Under the pieces are notes generated by a model. That model did no database searches and was not told the origin of the DNA. It saw only the letters and a program-made list of their open reading frames with translations. A DNA stretch of 64,000 nucleotides from Salticus scenicus (Eukaryota > Arthropoda > Arachnida > Araneae > Salticidae), in the NCBI GenBank assembly GCA_963930645.1, contig OZ005648.1, positions 268,223,830-268,287,829 on the forward strand. Reading direction: 5' to 3'. The position numbers and the translations under genes were made by a program. Shown piece after piece: positions 11,281-22,639 of this stretch. Positions within the stretch are counted from its first letter, which is position 1; the number at the start of each line of letters is the position of its first letter.

Positions 11281-12980
11281 TAGAAGAAATTAAAGAAGCT
11301 GAAATAAAATTTATCCAGCATGCTCAAAGAGAACTATTTGACAAAAAGGGTCTAACAAGTAAAATTTCTAATTTAAATCCCTATGTAGATGAAAAAGGAA
11401 TAATGCGGGTAGGGGGGAGAATAGAAAATGCTTCTGTGCCTCACTCTCATAAACACATACCTGCCAACATTGAAGGATCAAAATAACAGAGATTTTATAA
11501 GTGGCATTTTCAGGCTTAAACAACACTGATGTTTTTTTTTTATATATGACAATATTTACTAGTTTAATCCATGGCTCAAATTGTCAAAAACTATATGTGC
11601 AAGTTAAACTTAATTATTAAACAAAAATCTAATAATTACTAATTAAAAATACTGCTATTTATTGAGATACACGAGAATTTTTTTCAGCAAAAGCAAAAAT
11701 CTTGAAAAATTGAAGTTTTGAATAAATTATAGGTATAATTTCAAAATGTTCAAAATAAGGGAGAAATGTGTGATAATAACGGAGAGTGGAAGACAGTCCC
11801 AAAATAAGGGAGTCTCCGTTGAAATAATGGCAAGTATGTAAACACCCACCTATTTTGCTGAAGGGCTCAAAATTAAGTAAAATTTATTTTGAAACAATGC
11901 ACAGAAGATTATTTCACGTTGGACCTCTAGGCCTGTTGAACGCAGTGCATTTAAAATTTTGGCCCTTAAGTGGTCACGATATAGCACGTAAAACAGTGCA
12001 CCAATGTGTAATATGTTTCAAAAATCGGCCTATATTATCTTCCCAAATTATGGGCGATTTGCCCAAAGAAAGGGTAAATGTTTCAGCCCCATTTACTATT
12101 CTTGATTTAAGTGGTCCTTACTTAGTAAGATATAAAAATCAAAGGAAAGGCACTTTAAATAAAGTTTGTATTTGTATATGTTTTTCTACTAAGGCCATCC
12201 ATCTTGAACTATTATCAGATCTGACTTCCGATGCTTTGATCGCCACATTAAAACGTTTTGCCAGTAGATGTGGCAAATGTTCCAAAATTTATACTGATAA
12301 TGCTCTACTAATTTTGCAGGGTCAAATTCAAAATTGAAAATATTTTATAAATTAATTAATTTCCTCGATGAAAATTTGGCTTATTATTTTTCCACTGAAT
12401 ATATCAATTGGAATTTCATACCTCTCAAATCTCCTCATTTTGGAGAACTTTGGGAGGCTGGTGTGAAATCAGTAAAACATCATCTGAAAAGAGTTACAGG
12501 AAATCTTCATTTTTCATATAAAGAATTTGAGACCATTATGATTCAACTAGAGGGAATATTAAATTCATGCCCTCTACTCCGTTAAGTAACAATTTAGATG
12601 AATTTGATGTTTTGATCCCCTGTCATTTCTTGATGGGAAGGCCATTGATAGCTATACCTGAGCCACTTATAACTGATATAAATGAAAACCGATTAAACCG
12701 TTGGCAAAGGGTAACTAAAGTTATTCAACTTATTTGGAAAAGATGGAAGTCCGATTATTTAAATACTTTACAGGCTAGATCAAAAATGGATGGTTAAAAA
12801 GAATGATTTAATGGTTGGACAAATGTGTTTAATTAAAGACGACATTTTGCCCATGAATACTATTATCACATCAAACGAAAAAGTCAGAGTCATTAAGGTT
12901 AAAACAAAATCAGGAGAATTTAAATGTACAATTAATAAAATTGCAGTTCTGCCAATAGAATTAAAAAATAATAATTAATT
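11230..12980 (+). pseudogene. Pao integrase remnant
   Basis: Upstream of the MITE the frame reads GLLSLEEIKEAE and MRVGGRIENASVPHS, the Pao integrase lead-in. Downstream (11845-12337) come TMHRRLFHVGPLGLLNAV and VHQCVICFKNR, giving the HHCC zinc motif, then LDLSGPY with the first Asp and IYTDNA with the second. At 12334-12585 FGELWEAGVKSVKHHLKR supplies the catalytic Glu. The C-terminal part (12567-12978) reads FLMGRPLIAIPEP and RWKSDYLNTLQ. Three frameshifts split it. The core is recognisable but the gene is dead. Confidence 0.85.
11456..11838. mobile_element. 6-bp-TSD MITE with CTGCCAAC-type ends
   Basis: Ends are CATACCTGCCAAC at the left and GGCAAGTATG at the right, flanked by an exact TAAACA duplication (11450-11455 and 11839-11844). 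Excising the insert restores the integrase frame PHSHKH-PPILLKGSK without any change, so the 6 bp duplication is firm. Inner sequence near the right end reads 'gggagtctccg'. It shares ends and this inner motif with the larger element at 33993-35323. No transposase is present. Confidence 0.85.
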
Positions 12981-13140
12981 GTAATTGAAATATTTTTATG
13001 ATATTATATAGGTATTTGAATATTGTGTTTTTATAAATTTATAATTTCTTTAATTATTTTTATTGTTTGTATTGATGTTTTATTGTATTTTATAATTGTT
13101 TGCAAGTTCTTTCACAAGTACAGTGCAAGGCAGGATGGGA

Positions 13141-13420
13141 TGTTGGTGCATGCGCACCACTTATGCATTTCAGCTCCGAAAAAATGTTTGGCAGAAGGCC
13201 ATGAGAGGCCAAGTACAACTGATGTGGGTAAAGAACTTTGAAATTTAATGAAGCCCACAATTAATAAATTTATGTACAACTTATTATGAATGTAACATTG
13301 CTTCATTGTAAATATGTACATTTTTAATGTATGTAATTGTACAAATTAAAAAGTTAAAGGCAATGAAGCTGGTCCGTCTAAATCAATTCACATAGTGAAT
13401 GTACAGGGACCTTGTGGTCT
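13141..13420 (+). repeat. Probable 3' LTR of the Pao element
   Basis: Begins TGTTGGTGCATGCGCACC just after the integrase and a short AT-rich stretch, and shares about 45 bp with the 5' side at 7313. The end is placed only roughly, near the 'ggaccttgtggtctca' text. Two short open frames inside it are not genes. Confidence 0.5.
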
Positions 13421-13429
13421 CACTTGTAA

Positions 13430-14200
13430 TATTTCATCTGATAGATTATTTAAAGCGTAAAAACTTGAATAAAAACATTTTGTTTTCAGAGAAATTGCTC
13501 TAAATTTGAGAGTTTAACAAATAAGAGTTTTTTTTTTTCTTTCAGGATCTCTTAAATAGTCTTAAAATTCTGTTATAACAATCTATTGTCTACAGAATCA
13601 TAGGATAAAGTTTATCCTAATTTTCATATTGTATCCTCAATTTGCACTTATTATCTAAAACTTCAATTAGTTTGGGTACATTAGCCTTACATGCAGGGTG
13701 TTCATTTTTAAAATTCCACTTTGAAATGGCTATAAAAGAAAATATTATCATACTTTATAGAGAAACATTGAATTTTATTTTCTGTAGTAAACAAAGTTCA
13801 AAAATTTACCACCAGCAATGAATGGTATTATATGTAATATTGCTAGAAAAATAAAGAAATGAAGTCCTTGGTTTAAATTGTTTTTAAGCACTTCTGAAAG
13901 GTGTTGGAGACATCAATAAGTTAGTACATTTACAAAATTTAAATATGTATTCCTTCTGCCTAAGTCATTTGTAAGTCATTGCTGTTTTGTACAACTCTTC
14001 AAACAATTTAATTTTACAAACTATTAAAAACAGTTTAAATTTCTGTCTTCATGCTTAATTCATCTATCAATATTGCATATAATACCATTTTCTATTAGCA
14101 GTGAGTTTTTGAACTTTTTTTTTGCAAAAAGTGATATCCTATGACCTCTTACCAAGTTTGATAACACTTGGCCAGTAGTTTTCCATGGTAATTTTAAAGT
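13430..14200. other. AT-rich DNA, no gene seen
   Basis: No ends, repeats or coding recognised. A 'gcagggtgttcattttt' phrase at 13696 resembles the start of some hAT/LTR repeats but has no partner. Confidence 0.45.
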
Positions 14201-14203
14201 GGT

Positions 14204-14243
14204 GAATGAACAGTGTTTTAAATTATTAAAACACTGTTCATTC
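14204..14243. repeat. Perfect 18-bp hairpin
   Basis: GAATGAACAGTGTTTTAA at 14204-14221 is followed after four bases by its exact reverse complement at 14226-14243. It lies about 160 bp outside the left limit of the putative transposon at 14400. It may be a small foldback insertion; no duplication is visible. Confidence 0.8.
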
Positions 14244-14564
14244 AAGTTCTGAATTCTTGGTTATCACTGTTAGCCAGAAAGAGGAGACTTTCTACAATTG
14301 TTTATAGTCTTATGGTACAATACTAAATATTTTATATATTTCTGTTTCCTTGTACGTTTCATTTTTTCCTTAGCAAAATCTGAATTTTTTATTAAAGACT
14401 AGCCACCTTTAGTGATTAACTGGTTTGTGACCCTTGAAAATTCTGACTATGGCAAACTCCCACTCAGTGACACATGTGGCGTTTTAAGTGCAATGCATTA
14501 CTTTAAACAACTCTTTTGTTTGTGGTGTGGCAAACACTGTGTGACTGTTCACACATGTAGTACG

Positions 14565-15200
14565 TTGGGTACACAAAAAACCCTGCACTTTTTGATTGGA
14601 ATATGCCACATTCTGCAGCCATAGTAGATACCAAAATATAACTTTCTGGATAGGGAGCCATTTGAAAATCTGTGCAGAACACCCCAATGGTGGCCATTCC
14701 ATATAGGGGCGCTAATTGTTTTGTATCTGAACTCCTAATGATCCGATTTCAATTTTCTTTTTTTTAATACCTTGTGAATGAAGTACTTTTTAAATTTTAT
14801 ACATTTATCTATGTATATTATATGGTGTGACACTTACACTGCTTATAGTACGTTTGGTACAGTACAAAAAAAGCCAAAAAGCTGCACTTTTTGATTGGAA
14901 TATGCCACCTTCTGTGGTCAAAGTTCATGCCAAAATATAAATTTCCAGATAGGGAGATATTTGAAAATCTGTGTAGAACACCCGATAGCAGCCATCAAAG
15001 ATGGCCGCTGTCAACTGCTATATAGAGGCACTATTGTTTTTGTATCTGAACTTTTAATGGTCCGATTTCAATTTTCTTTTTTTTAAATATCTTGTAAATA
15101 AGATACTTTTTAATCCCAATACATTTATCTATTTATATCCTATGGTGGGGCATTCACACTACTTCTGAAAGTTTCTTTTGAAATCACCTATTTCGTCCTG
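14565..15200 (+). repeat. Two direct subterminal repeat units
   Basis: Unit 1 (about 14565-14845) and unit 2 (about 14870-15200) align over their whole length, including 'tgcactttttgattggaata', 'ccaaaatataa' and 'catttatctat'. Unit 2 continues into 'cacactacttctgaaagtttctttt', which matches the inner side of the inverted unit on the right. A partial third unit may precede them near 14520. Confidence 0.85.
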
Positions 15201-15224
15201 AAACTTTCTCTGATAAGCAGCAGG

Positions 15225-15398
15225 CAGTGGCGGATCCAGAACTTGACTTTGGGGGGGGGGGGGGCTAAGATTTTTCAAAGTGTTATTCTAGACCAATAAA
15301 AAATTTACAATTGCAAAATTCAATTATGAATGACAGTGTTTTGGGGGGGGGGGCTTCAGCCCCCTAGCCCCCCCCCCCCCCCCTTAAATCCGCCACTG
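15225..15398. mobile_element. 174-bp hAT-type MITE
   Basis: Starts CAGTGGCGGATCC and ends ATCCGCCACTG, with exact 8 bp flanks GCAGCAGG (15217-15224 and 15399-15406). The interior has G and C runs flanking an AT-rich centre. The 8 bp duplication and CAG-start are those of hAT elements. Confidence 0.9.
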
Positions 15399-15507
15399 GC
15401 AGCAGGCTGTTCATAGTGATCAGACCTGTCAGTACTGTTAATTATGCTTGTAGACTAAAACACATAAATAATATTAACTAATTGGGGCCCAGGGAGCATC
15501 CGTCTTC

Positions 15508-18032
15508 TCAACATGGCTGTATCTTGCAAAAGGCAGCACTATGTCCTTTTATAAGGGAATGGTCTTGCTCATGAGCTTGATCTACAGCAAGCACAGAAAA
15601 AGGATTGTTTGTTTTGTGGATAACAAACTGACCTCTGTAAAAGTAATCATATACATTGGGTGCTGTGTCTTTACGTTCTACTAAGTCATTTATATAGACA
15701 GGCAACCAGCGAACATAGTTGGTGTGATCCATTTAAAGAAAAAATAAAATAAAGTGCTTTTTTTTTGTGTGTGTTTGTTTATACAATTCGTAGTTACCAT
15801 CCCTGACTGAATAAAGACAGAAGTATCTTTAAGTTTAACACTAGAAGCTAGAATTGAAAAGGTGGACAGTTTGAACGTTTTTCAAACGAAATCTTTGGAT
15901 TTTGTTGCATAAACACTTCTTTAAGTAGCATGTTTAAAACCACAGCAGTCTTCTGATAAATTGGTTCTTGCTTTTGTGATATGTTTAACTTTAAGAGATG
16001 CTTTTGCTCTTTTCTGTCTTGATTCCAGAATTTGAAACAAAGTAGTCCAACCACTATCTTCCAGAATCTGGCCAAGCACTTTCAAAAAACACCTGTACTT
16101 CAAAAAAGCTCAAAGTATGGCTGCAAACTTGGAATCAATGTAAAAATCAGGCCAGTTCCACTGGACAGATTTTATCAAAGCTATCAGAGGCTGATCCGCA
16201 CATATGACAGGAGTTTACCCTGGATTTTAAATTGTAGTAATTTTTTTATTTGTTCCATTGCAGGCTTCAGCATTGCCAAAAAAAAAAAAACTTTTATTGA
16301 AAGGGATAAAAGAGAACGACGAGTTAATTCAATCTATGAAAACTTTTTTCTTGACACATGAAAAGCTGCCCATGAACATTTTCCACTCAGATCCAAATTC
16401 TGAAATTGACATTTTTAAAGAAGTGTCTGGTTTGCTTTTGGAACGATTGGTTTTATGAATACAAGAGATCACTTTTAACAATTTCACGAAGCTCACCAAC
16501 TTCTGCTTTCTTAGGGACTTGAAAAATAGAAACCGCCCTAACAGCACAAAATGTTCCAGAAACATAACAATCATATAACATTGAAACATTATAAATATTT
16601 CAGAAACGTTTAAAAACTTTCAGATTGCTTTCCGATTAGTTTCAAAAACGTAGAAATGTCCGCGATCGTAACAAAAAATCAGATATGCAACAGAAGCGTT
16701 ACAATCATTTAACAGATAGAAAATCAAAAAGGGCGAATGTTTCAGAAAGGTATGAGAGAGCATACTTAAATGTGTTACGTTTTTGAAAGATTGTAAGCTT
16801 TTTGCAACATAACTGAAACATTCTGTACTGTATGGGCACTGTTCCATGGAATGATGATTCTGAAGTTGTACTACAGCAATTAGAATCAATGATGTCGTAC
16901 GCACCAATGACAAAAACACCGTGAAGCAAGTTTGAGGGCATACGACACCTTCTTCTTGAGTTCTGAGAACCTCTAAGTAAGCAACACTTGCTGTTATCTC
17001 CCGAATTCTGTTTGGTAATATTGGGAGGTCTCTTTCATGCATGACTTCAGTTATTGTATTATTTCGTGCTCTTCCAAAAAGAGACCGGCCAGGATATAAT
17101 GGAATATGTGGTTCATGAATTTTCTTATGGCTATGACGTATAACGTTGCCTCTCAGAATACGTTCACGATGGTTGAAAACTGTTAATTGGCTGATAGTCA
17201 AAGCAAGTTGCTCTAGTTGCATTCGATACTGAAGTGTAACCATGAAGTAGATAACACACTAGAGCCAGAAGTTCGGGAGGTACGCTTGCAGTTTGTTGAT
17301 TATCATACAGGTGACTATCAAAAGTAATTTTCTTCTTTTCTAATTTGTTTGATGAATCTTCCTCATGCAATAGCACTATCATCAAGATATTCAGACTGAA
17401 CATTTTGAAATATTAACACCATCTCAATACAGAAAGTAATCTCTGATTCAAAGTTGAGCTTTGAGTTGTAAGAAGCGATCAAGAATTTTCTCACGTAAAC
17501 GAGTAGTATGTGTATTTGGAAAGTCTTTACTTTCCGTGGCCAGAAGATTTGCTAAACTATTTGTATATTGAGTTTTATGATGAGTCATTTTGAAAAAAAA
17601 TCCAGTGTTTCCACATTCAAAGACCTGAATTTTTTCTCTTACGAATCCTGTAACAGAAGTAAAAGCCATATACTTTTACAGATGGACCTGACCTCTTCTT
17701 TTTTTTACTTCACTTGATGGTCGTAGGTAATTTGTTAAATATATATAGCATTTTGAATGATACTTTGCTTCTTTAAAAACTAAATCTCTACGCTTGAGGA
17801 ATGCTTTACGTTCAATATTATTTGTAATTTTGGCGCATTTCGTAAGTTTATCGTCTTATAAAGAAGCAACTTTATACAAAAACCACTGAATAGTGTCCTT
17901 CCCATTACATATGAAACATATTTCATTTTTCATTTTAATAGATAATGTTGTACAGATAACAAACATTGCTTTTTTTTCATTTGGTTCTAATACAGAGTGT
18001 GGACTGTACTGTGGTTTGTCCTGAGATGACAT
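15508..18032 (-). pseudogene. Decayed gene of an uncharacterised repetitive protein family
   Basis: The minus strand begins with a Met at 18032 and reads EICFICNGKDTIQWFLYK, then EAKYHSKCYIYLTNYLRP, a C-x2-C plus KYH-x3-C arrangement. Then come PPELLALVCYLLHGYTSVS near 17300-17170, GVFVIGAYDIIDSNCCSTT with SSFHGT near 16920-16850, AVSIFQVPKKAEVGE just beyond the MITE at 16542-16830, SGWTTLFQILES near 16060, and near the end FVIHKTNNPFSVLAVDQAHE. From memory of large uncharacterised multicopy proteins in cnidarians, molluscs and arachnids, these blocks and their order match; no biochemical role is known to me. Stops, frameshifts and a nested MITE make it non-functional. Confidence 0.55.
16542..16830. 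mobile_element. 289-bp MITE with CAG..CTG ends
   Basis: Left end CAGCACAAAATGTTCCAG and right end CTGAAACATTCTGTACTG are near inverted complements. The interior is a string of degenerate 'gaaac(a/g)tt' phrases. It splits the HGT/AVSIFQ block of the surrounding decayed gene. Flanks TA (left) and TA (right, 16831-16832) suggest a Tc1/mariner-type target, but the left junction is offset by one base. Confidence 0.5.
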
Positions 18033-18364
18033 ACTGGGCTAAGACGACCAATATTTGCGTTTCTTTGACATGTCATGCTTTATTTTTTTAAAGTTAATGG
18101 CATATATTTTGTGCAATTTTGTGCTTTTTTTTTCTAAATATTCCTTTTATTTCTTAACATTCATTTAAGTTTTTGAAATTTAAACCAAGGGGCACTGTGT
18201 CGATGGTCTGAAATTACATTAAATTTTCTGAAAACTTCCTGTTCCCACTCCAACGAGTGATTCAGAAGTATATATGGTAAGACAAATGAATTCTTCATGG
18301 CTATCTTTTTGACATAAGCAACATATGGTCAAATCTATGCCATTGTGAGGAAATTTGGATTTAA

Positions 18365-18620
18365 CCATCTGACTGCCGCTGACGGATATATCCGGTCACT
18401 GAGCTGTTCTTTTTTCCACAATAAAACTTATAATTCAAAATTGTATACTTATGGAATTTTAGCTTGTTTTTCAAGTTTGAAGGTCGTAAATAATAATTAT
18501 AATCCTTACACAGTTAAATTTTCTATCTCAAGTTGCAATAAATATTAGTTTAGTGCATTGAAAAAACTATGCAGTGAAAACAACATTACAAATTTGCTCT
18601 TTTCAAAGGCCGTCATATGG
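18365..18620. mobile_element. 256-bp TTAA-flanked MITE
   Basis: Flanked by TTAA on both sides (18361-18364 and 18621-18624) with ends CCATCTGACTGCC and GGCCGTCATATGG, a 13 bp inverted repeat with two mismatches. The subterminal TGACGGATATATCC block recurs in the 35973-36676 element. TTAA targets are typical of piggyBac and Kolobok elements. Confidence 0.8.
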
Positions 18621-18959
18621 TTAATATGAATATCTACCAGCCGCAAACGCATTGAAGCCATTTTCAAAATTCAAAACAGTTCAATCTGAAACAAATAATG
18701 TTCAGTATTTAAAATGAGAATAACATTATAATGAAAAAAAAAAAAAAAAAAAAAATCAAGATTACATCAAAAACCAACAAATTACAAAAATGCCTCCTAA
18801 AGAATTGATATATTTTTTTTAAGTTGCGCGGAATTTTAAACGTGTAAAGATAAATGTAATAAGACAAAAACTGTCTTTTATACAAAAAAAAAAAAAAAAA
18901 AAAAAAAAATTGAAATCAGGCCATTAAAAGAAAAAACATACAGAAAAAATTATCAGTGC

Positions 18960-19315
18960 TACTACACGGCGGATGATAGCGGCTGAAAAGAAGCTTTGAT
19001 AAGTAGTGTGAGTGTCACACCATATAATATACATAGATAAATGTATAGCAGTTAAAAAGTATCTTATTCACAAAGTATTAAAAGAAAGAAAATTGAAATC
19101 GGATCATTAGGCGTTCAGATACAACACAATTAGCGCCCCTATATGGCAGCTAACAGCGGCCATCTTTAATGGCCGTTATCGGGGTGTTCTGCACGGATTT
19201 TCAAGTGGCTCCCTATCTGGAAATTTATATTTTGGCATAAACTTTGACCACAGAAGGTGGCATATTCCAATCAAAAAGTGCAGCTTTTTGGCTTTTTTTG
19301 TCATGTACCCAACAT
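18960..19315 (-). repeat. Inverted subterminal repeat unit
   Basis: Reverse complement of the units at 14565-15200: it contains 'aagaaaattgaaatcggatc', 'caattagcgcccctatat' and 'ggcatattccaatcaaaaag'. On the inner side it continues as the complement of 'actacttatcaaagcttctt', matching unit 2 on the left. Confidence 0.85.
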
Positions 19316-19481
19316 ACTAATGATGAAACTACTGACAATGGCAAAACTACACTAACAGGTTTTTGTGGCACCACCTTTTCTTGGCAGATACTACTATTTT
19401 CTTCGTGTCGGGGCTGCCATGAAGAAGAGAAAAAAAAGTTTCTTACAGGCTAGGACACTTATCGTCAGCCGCCATTAACAT

Positions 19482-20322
19482 GTGACCCTAAGCGATGGTG
19501 CGAAAACCAAAAGAGAGAATTTTTTACTGTGTTGTGTATTGTTATTACTACTACGCTTGCTATTACTTTTGCTACATAGATTATTACTATTGAAAATACA
19601 TTCGTTGCCCATATTTTTAAATTGTAAGTTGAAACGCTTATTTCCTTTAAAGATGTTTGTCGAAACAGTAAAACTTTAAGTATTTTAATTACATGCTAAT
19701 TTTGAGTTTAAGCCATAAAACATAACTTAAGCCTGAACATGTTGACAAATGAATCTACATAATACATTTATCGGTAGCTTTAAATTATTTGGCTGCTTTA
19801 ATTAGAATATTTAAAAAAGAAAAAGAAATTGGAATATTTCATAAAATCATTGAAATAATTCCTTAAATTGAATAAACTAATAAACATGAATAGATGGAAG
19901 AAATTAATGAATTTGAATAAACTATTTTTTAATTCTTACTTAAAAAGTGGAAACCCAGTTTAAAAATCATCATAATAATTAATTATTTTTAATTTTGAAT
20001 AAATAAATTTCATTAATAATTTTACCTATCAGAGTGAATTTTTGATTTTTCCTATGATGTATTAGAGTGAATTCTTGAAATAAATAATATTGATTTCTTT
20101 TATATCTTGAAAATGGATATTTATTTTTGCTTTTCCTAACAATAAACAAGAATTTACAATAAAACTGATAGCACTAATAAATGTGTACAAAAAATGCTCC
20201 GAAATAAAAGTACATGCAAAGTTATTTTAATCACTGAATTATTAAAAAAAAGTAACAAAATTTCTTACTAATTGTTTATTAACTTGTTAATTTTGTTATG
20301 CTTCCTATAATAAATATATATA
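19482..20322. other. AT-rich DNA, no gene seen
   Basis: A degenerate (TTACTAC)n-like tract at about 19540-19590 gives a leucine-rich open frame that is an artefact. The rest is AT-rich single-copy-looking sequence. Confidence 0.5.
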
Positions 20323-21027
20323 CAGAGGCTGTTCGCACATTTTTTAGACGATTTTATTTCGCAGTAAGAAATTTATCAGGAGAAAAATGGAAAAATGTTG
20401 CAACAACAGATGAATCTTGGGTCTATTTAAGTGGTTGCAATAGAAAAAGGTCAATTTATTATCACAAAAGTGGAGAAAAAAAATTTGCTACATGGCTCAA
20501 AGCATCAAAAGAAAGTTTTTCTAAAGGATTTATGATTGCCACTGGTTTTTCATACAAGCGCAAGATAAAAGCAAAAAAATGTGACAAAAATGTCAAAATC
20601 AACTCTAAATACTCTCAAGAATATATTTTAATTCCAATTTTTAAAAATGAAAATCCTGATCTTTATCCACAATGCTATCAATCCGTTGAACTGTATCAAG
20701 ACAAAACAAGCAGCCACACATCACAATCCGCAATTGCTTTTCTAGAAAAAAATGGAACAAAAAACGGGAATTAAAACATACCCTTTCCTGCTAAATCTTC
20801 TGATGTATCACTGTTGGATTTTTGTGTTTTTCGACTCTTAAAATCAACATTATCCAAACACCGACCTACAACGCTTTGTGGACTCTGGAAAGCCGTTCAA
20901 GAGGAGTAGAAAAATATACCTCTTCCGATATTATAAAAAACATTATTATCATAGAAATTATGATGTAGAATATTAGTTAAGAACAAGGGCTATCAAAATC
21001 GTCTAAAAAATGTGCAAACAGCCTCTG
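20323..21027 (+). mobile_element. Internally deleted Tc1/mariner-superfamily element
   Basis: Ends CAGAGGCTGTTCGCACATTT and its complement at 21008-21027 (AAATGTGCAAACAGCCTCTG) form a TIR that extends inward through 'ttttagacgatttt'. TA flanks both sides (20321-20322 and 21028-21029). At 705 bp it is about half the length of an autonomous relative. The N-terminal DNA-binding half of the transposase is missing. Confidence 0.9.
20365..20965 (+). pseudogene. DDxD transposase C-terminal domain fragment
   Basis: The frame keeps three acidic positions: NVATTDESWVYL (first Asp), VELYQDKTSSHTS (second) and, after one TAA stop, PAKSSDVSLLDFCVF (third). As it stands there are 38 residues between the second and third Asp. 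Similar insect transposases I recall use 41, so a small deletion around the stop is likely. The tail reads LLKSTLSKH and GLWKAVQEE before breaking up. Catalysis would need the lost N-terminal half, so it is inactive. Confidence 0.8.
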
Positions 21028-21029
21028 TA

Positions 21030-22482
21030 TATACAAAAAAAAAAAAAAAAAGAAGAAAGACAGGCCAGATACAGTAACCTATTGTATATAATAGATATAA
21101 AACTGTTTATTTTTTATGTTTTTCTTATTTTATTAAGTTGTTGCCAAAAAAAAAAAAAAAAAAAAACTTCTTAAGCAGTGAGTCTGTTTTGTCTGAAAGC
21201 AATAGCCTTGTTGTCCTAATAATTTAAGAAATTCCTCTCATAGACTGTAACGTATCTTAATTCTTTTTTGAATCCTTGTATACAAACTTGTCGTGCTATT
21301 TATACCATTTGCGTCAATTAAGAAGGAAGAAATATCACAAAAACTACATTTATAAATTTAATTTTTAAGAAAAATCAATCATAAGATAGATTGCTTTTAT
21401 GTAGCCCTGTCCCTGTATATATTGTCTGAAAAAGCAATTTTCCTCAAATTAAACATTTCAAATAATGAAAAACTGAACCTGAAAAATGCCTTCTGGGCAA
21501 TTTTAACTGATATATCACAATGTGTCTAAATATTTTGTGCAGCCCTGAAAAAAAAAAAAAAAAAAAAAAAATCATTGCTAATTATAATTCATTTTAAAGG
21601 AGACATGCTTATGTGCATTTGGATAATGTATATTATTTTCATAATTTTTTTGCATTATAAAGAAATTAAGACAATCCTGAAACAATATTTCTCATAGATT
21701 ACAGTGTATTGACATTTTTTTGTGAGACTCTATTCAGAGACTGGTAGTTCTATTCTTCAAACTACTTTTAATAGAAGATTTATTATTGTGAACCTGAAAT
21801 GTTTATATCAGTTCAAACATTTCTATAGGAATTATTAGAGCAGTCACAAACATTTTTTCATGATACTTATAATAATAAAATAAAGCTTTTCATGATAGGA
21901 AAAAATAATTTAAAAAAAAATATTAAAATAGAAAAAAAAAAAAAAAAAAATTATCACAAACCAAACTGGAAAATTTTTTACTGAATGCATATTATAGTAG
22001 TCATTAAATTAGAACTAAGTTGGAAGAAAAATTATTTTGCTCGTGAATTAAACAGATTATATGCTTTGAGTTGATAAACTTTTACAGAATGAGTAGCAAT
22101 TAAAAAAAAAAAAAAAAGTAAAGCAACAAACATTACAAATGAAGCAAGTGAAATGTATCCGCGATCTCCATTGCTTAGAGTGATGTCATCATATCAGCAT
22201 CCAGGCCCATAAACTTTTTTTTCTCTTCTTTGCGGCGGTCTCGTGCATGTTCTGTGAAAAATCTAACTGTACAAACTTCTGCTTGCAAAGATACATCTGT
22301 GTACAAAATATGATAAATCTAGGTAACCCCTTTGTATGACAAAATGGGACAAACATATGGACAATTTTACTAGTAAAGGAACGAAGCAAATTTTTTTATC
22401 TTTTTAAACATTTACTTAAATTATCTTGAGAAAATAAAATGAAAATGGCTTGTTTGTTTGCCCTCATCTGGTACAACATTTT
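21030..22482. other. AT-rich DNA with many poly-A runs
   Basis: A runs of 15-22 bp occur at 21035, 21147, 21549, 21932 and 22101. A moderately complex stretch at 22140-22390 has open frames on the minus strand without recognisable content. No ends found. Confidence 0.45.
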
Positions 22483-22545
22483 CAGGGTGTCCACTACTTG
22501 GAATAATCTGGAAATAAGAAATTTATCTGGGGAAAAAAAAATAAT
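22483..22545 (+). mobile_element. hAT-like left end, partner not found
   Basis: CAGGGTGTCCACTACTTGG followed by 'aataatctggaaataag' has the look of a hAT-type MITE end, but no complementary GTGGACACCCTG occurs downstream, so this is at best a truncated copy. Confidence 0.3.
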
Positions 22546-22639
22546 AATAATAATATATCTTCAAAAATCTGGAAATTACATTCATATTTTACAAACAAAG
22601 TTAAAAAAAAAAAAAAAAAAAAGAACTTGATATTTTTTC

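Larger units (their letters stand above)
7290..13420 (+). mobile_element. Decayed BEL/Pao-type LTR retrotransposon
   Basis: The plus strand carries, in order, remnants of gag CCHC knuckle, aspartic protease, reverse transcriptase, RNase H and integrase, the order of BEL/Pao elements. A 45 bp stretch at about 7313-7357 ('gcaccat..atgcat..gctccgaaaaaatgt') is matched at 13147-13189, where a 3' LTR starting TGTTGG can be placed. The 5' LTR is mostly gone. The coding part has many stops and frameshifts and hosts two MITEs (8560-9239 and 11456-11838), so the copy is dead. Boundaries are approximate. Confidence 0.85.
14400..19480 (-). mobile_element. Putative DNA transposon of unassigned type
   Basis: A decayed minus-strand gene (15508-18032) is bracketed by inverted copies of one roughly 330 bp repeat: two direct units on the left (about 14565-14845 and 14870-15200) and one inverted unit on the right (18960-19315). 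The units share 'tttttgattggaatatgcca', 'gatagggag', 'ggggcgctaattg' and 'gatccgatttcaattttctt'. Inverted subterminal repeats around a single multicopy-type gene are the architecture of a DNA transposon. The outer ends and a target duplication were not identified, so the limits are approximate. Confidence 0.55.

Noticed and set aside
19482..19679. Leucine-rich open frame resembling a membrane segment
   Set aside because: Derived from a degenerate trinucleotide/heptamer repeat around 19540-19590.
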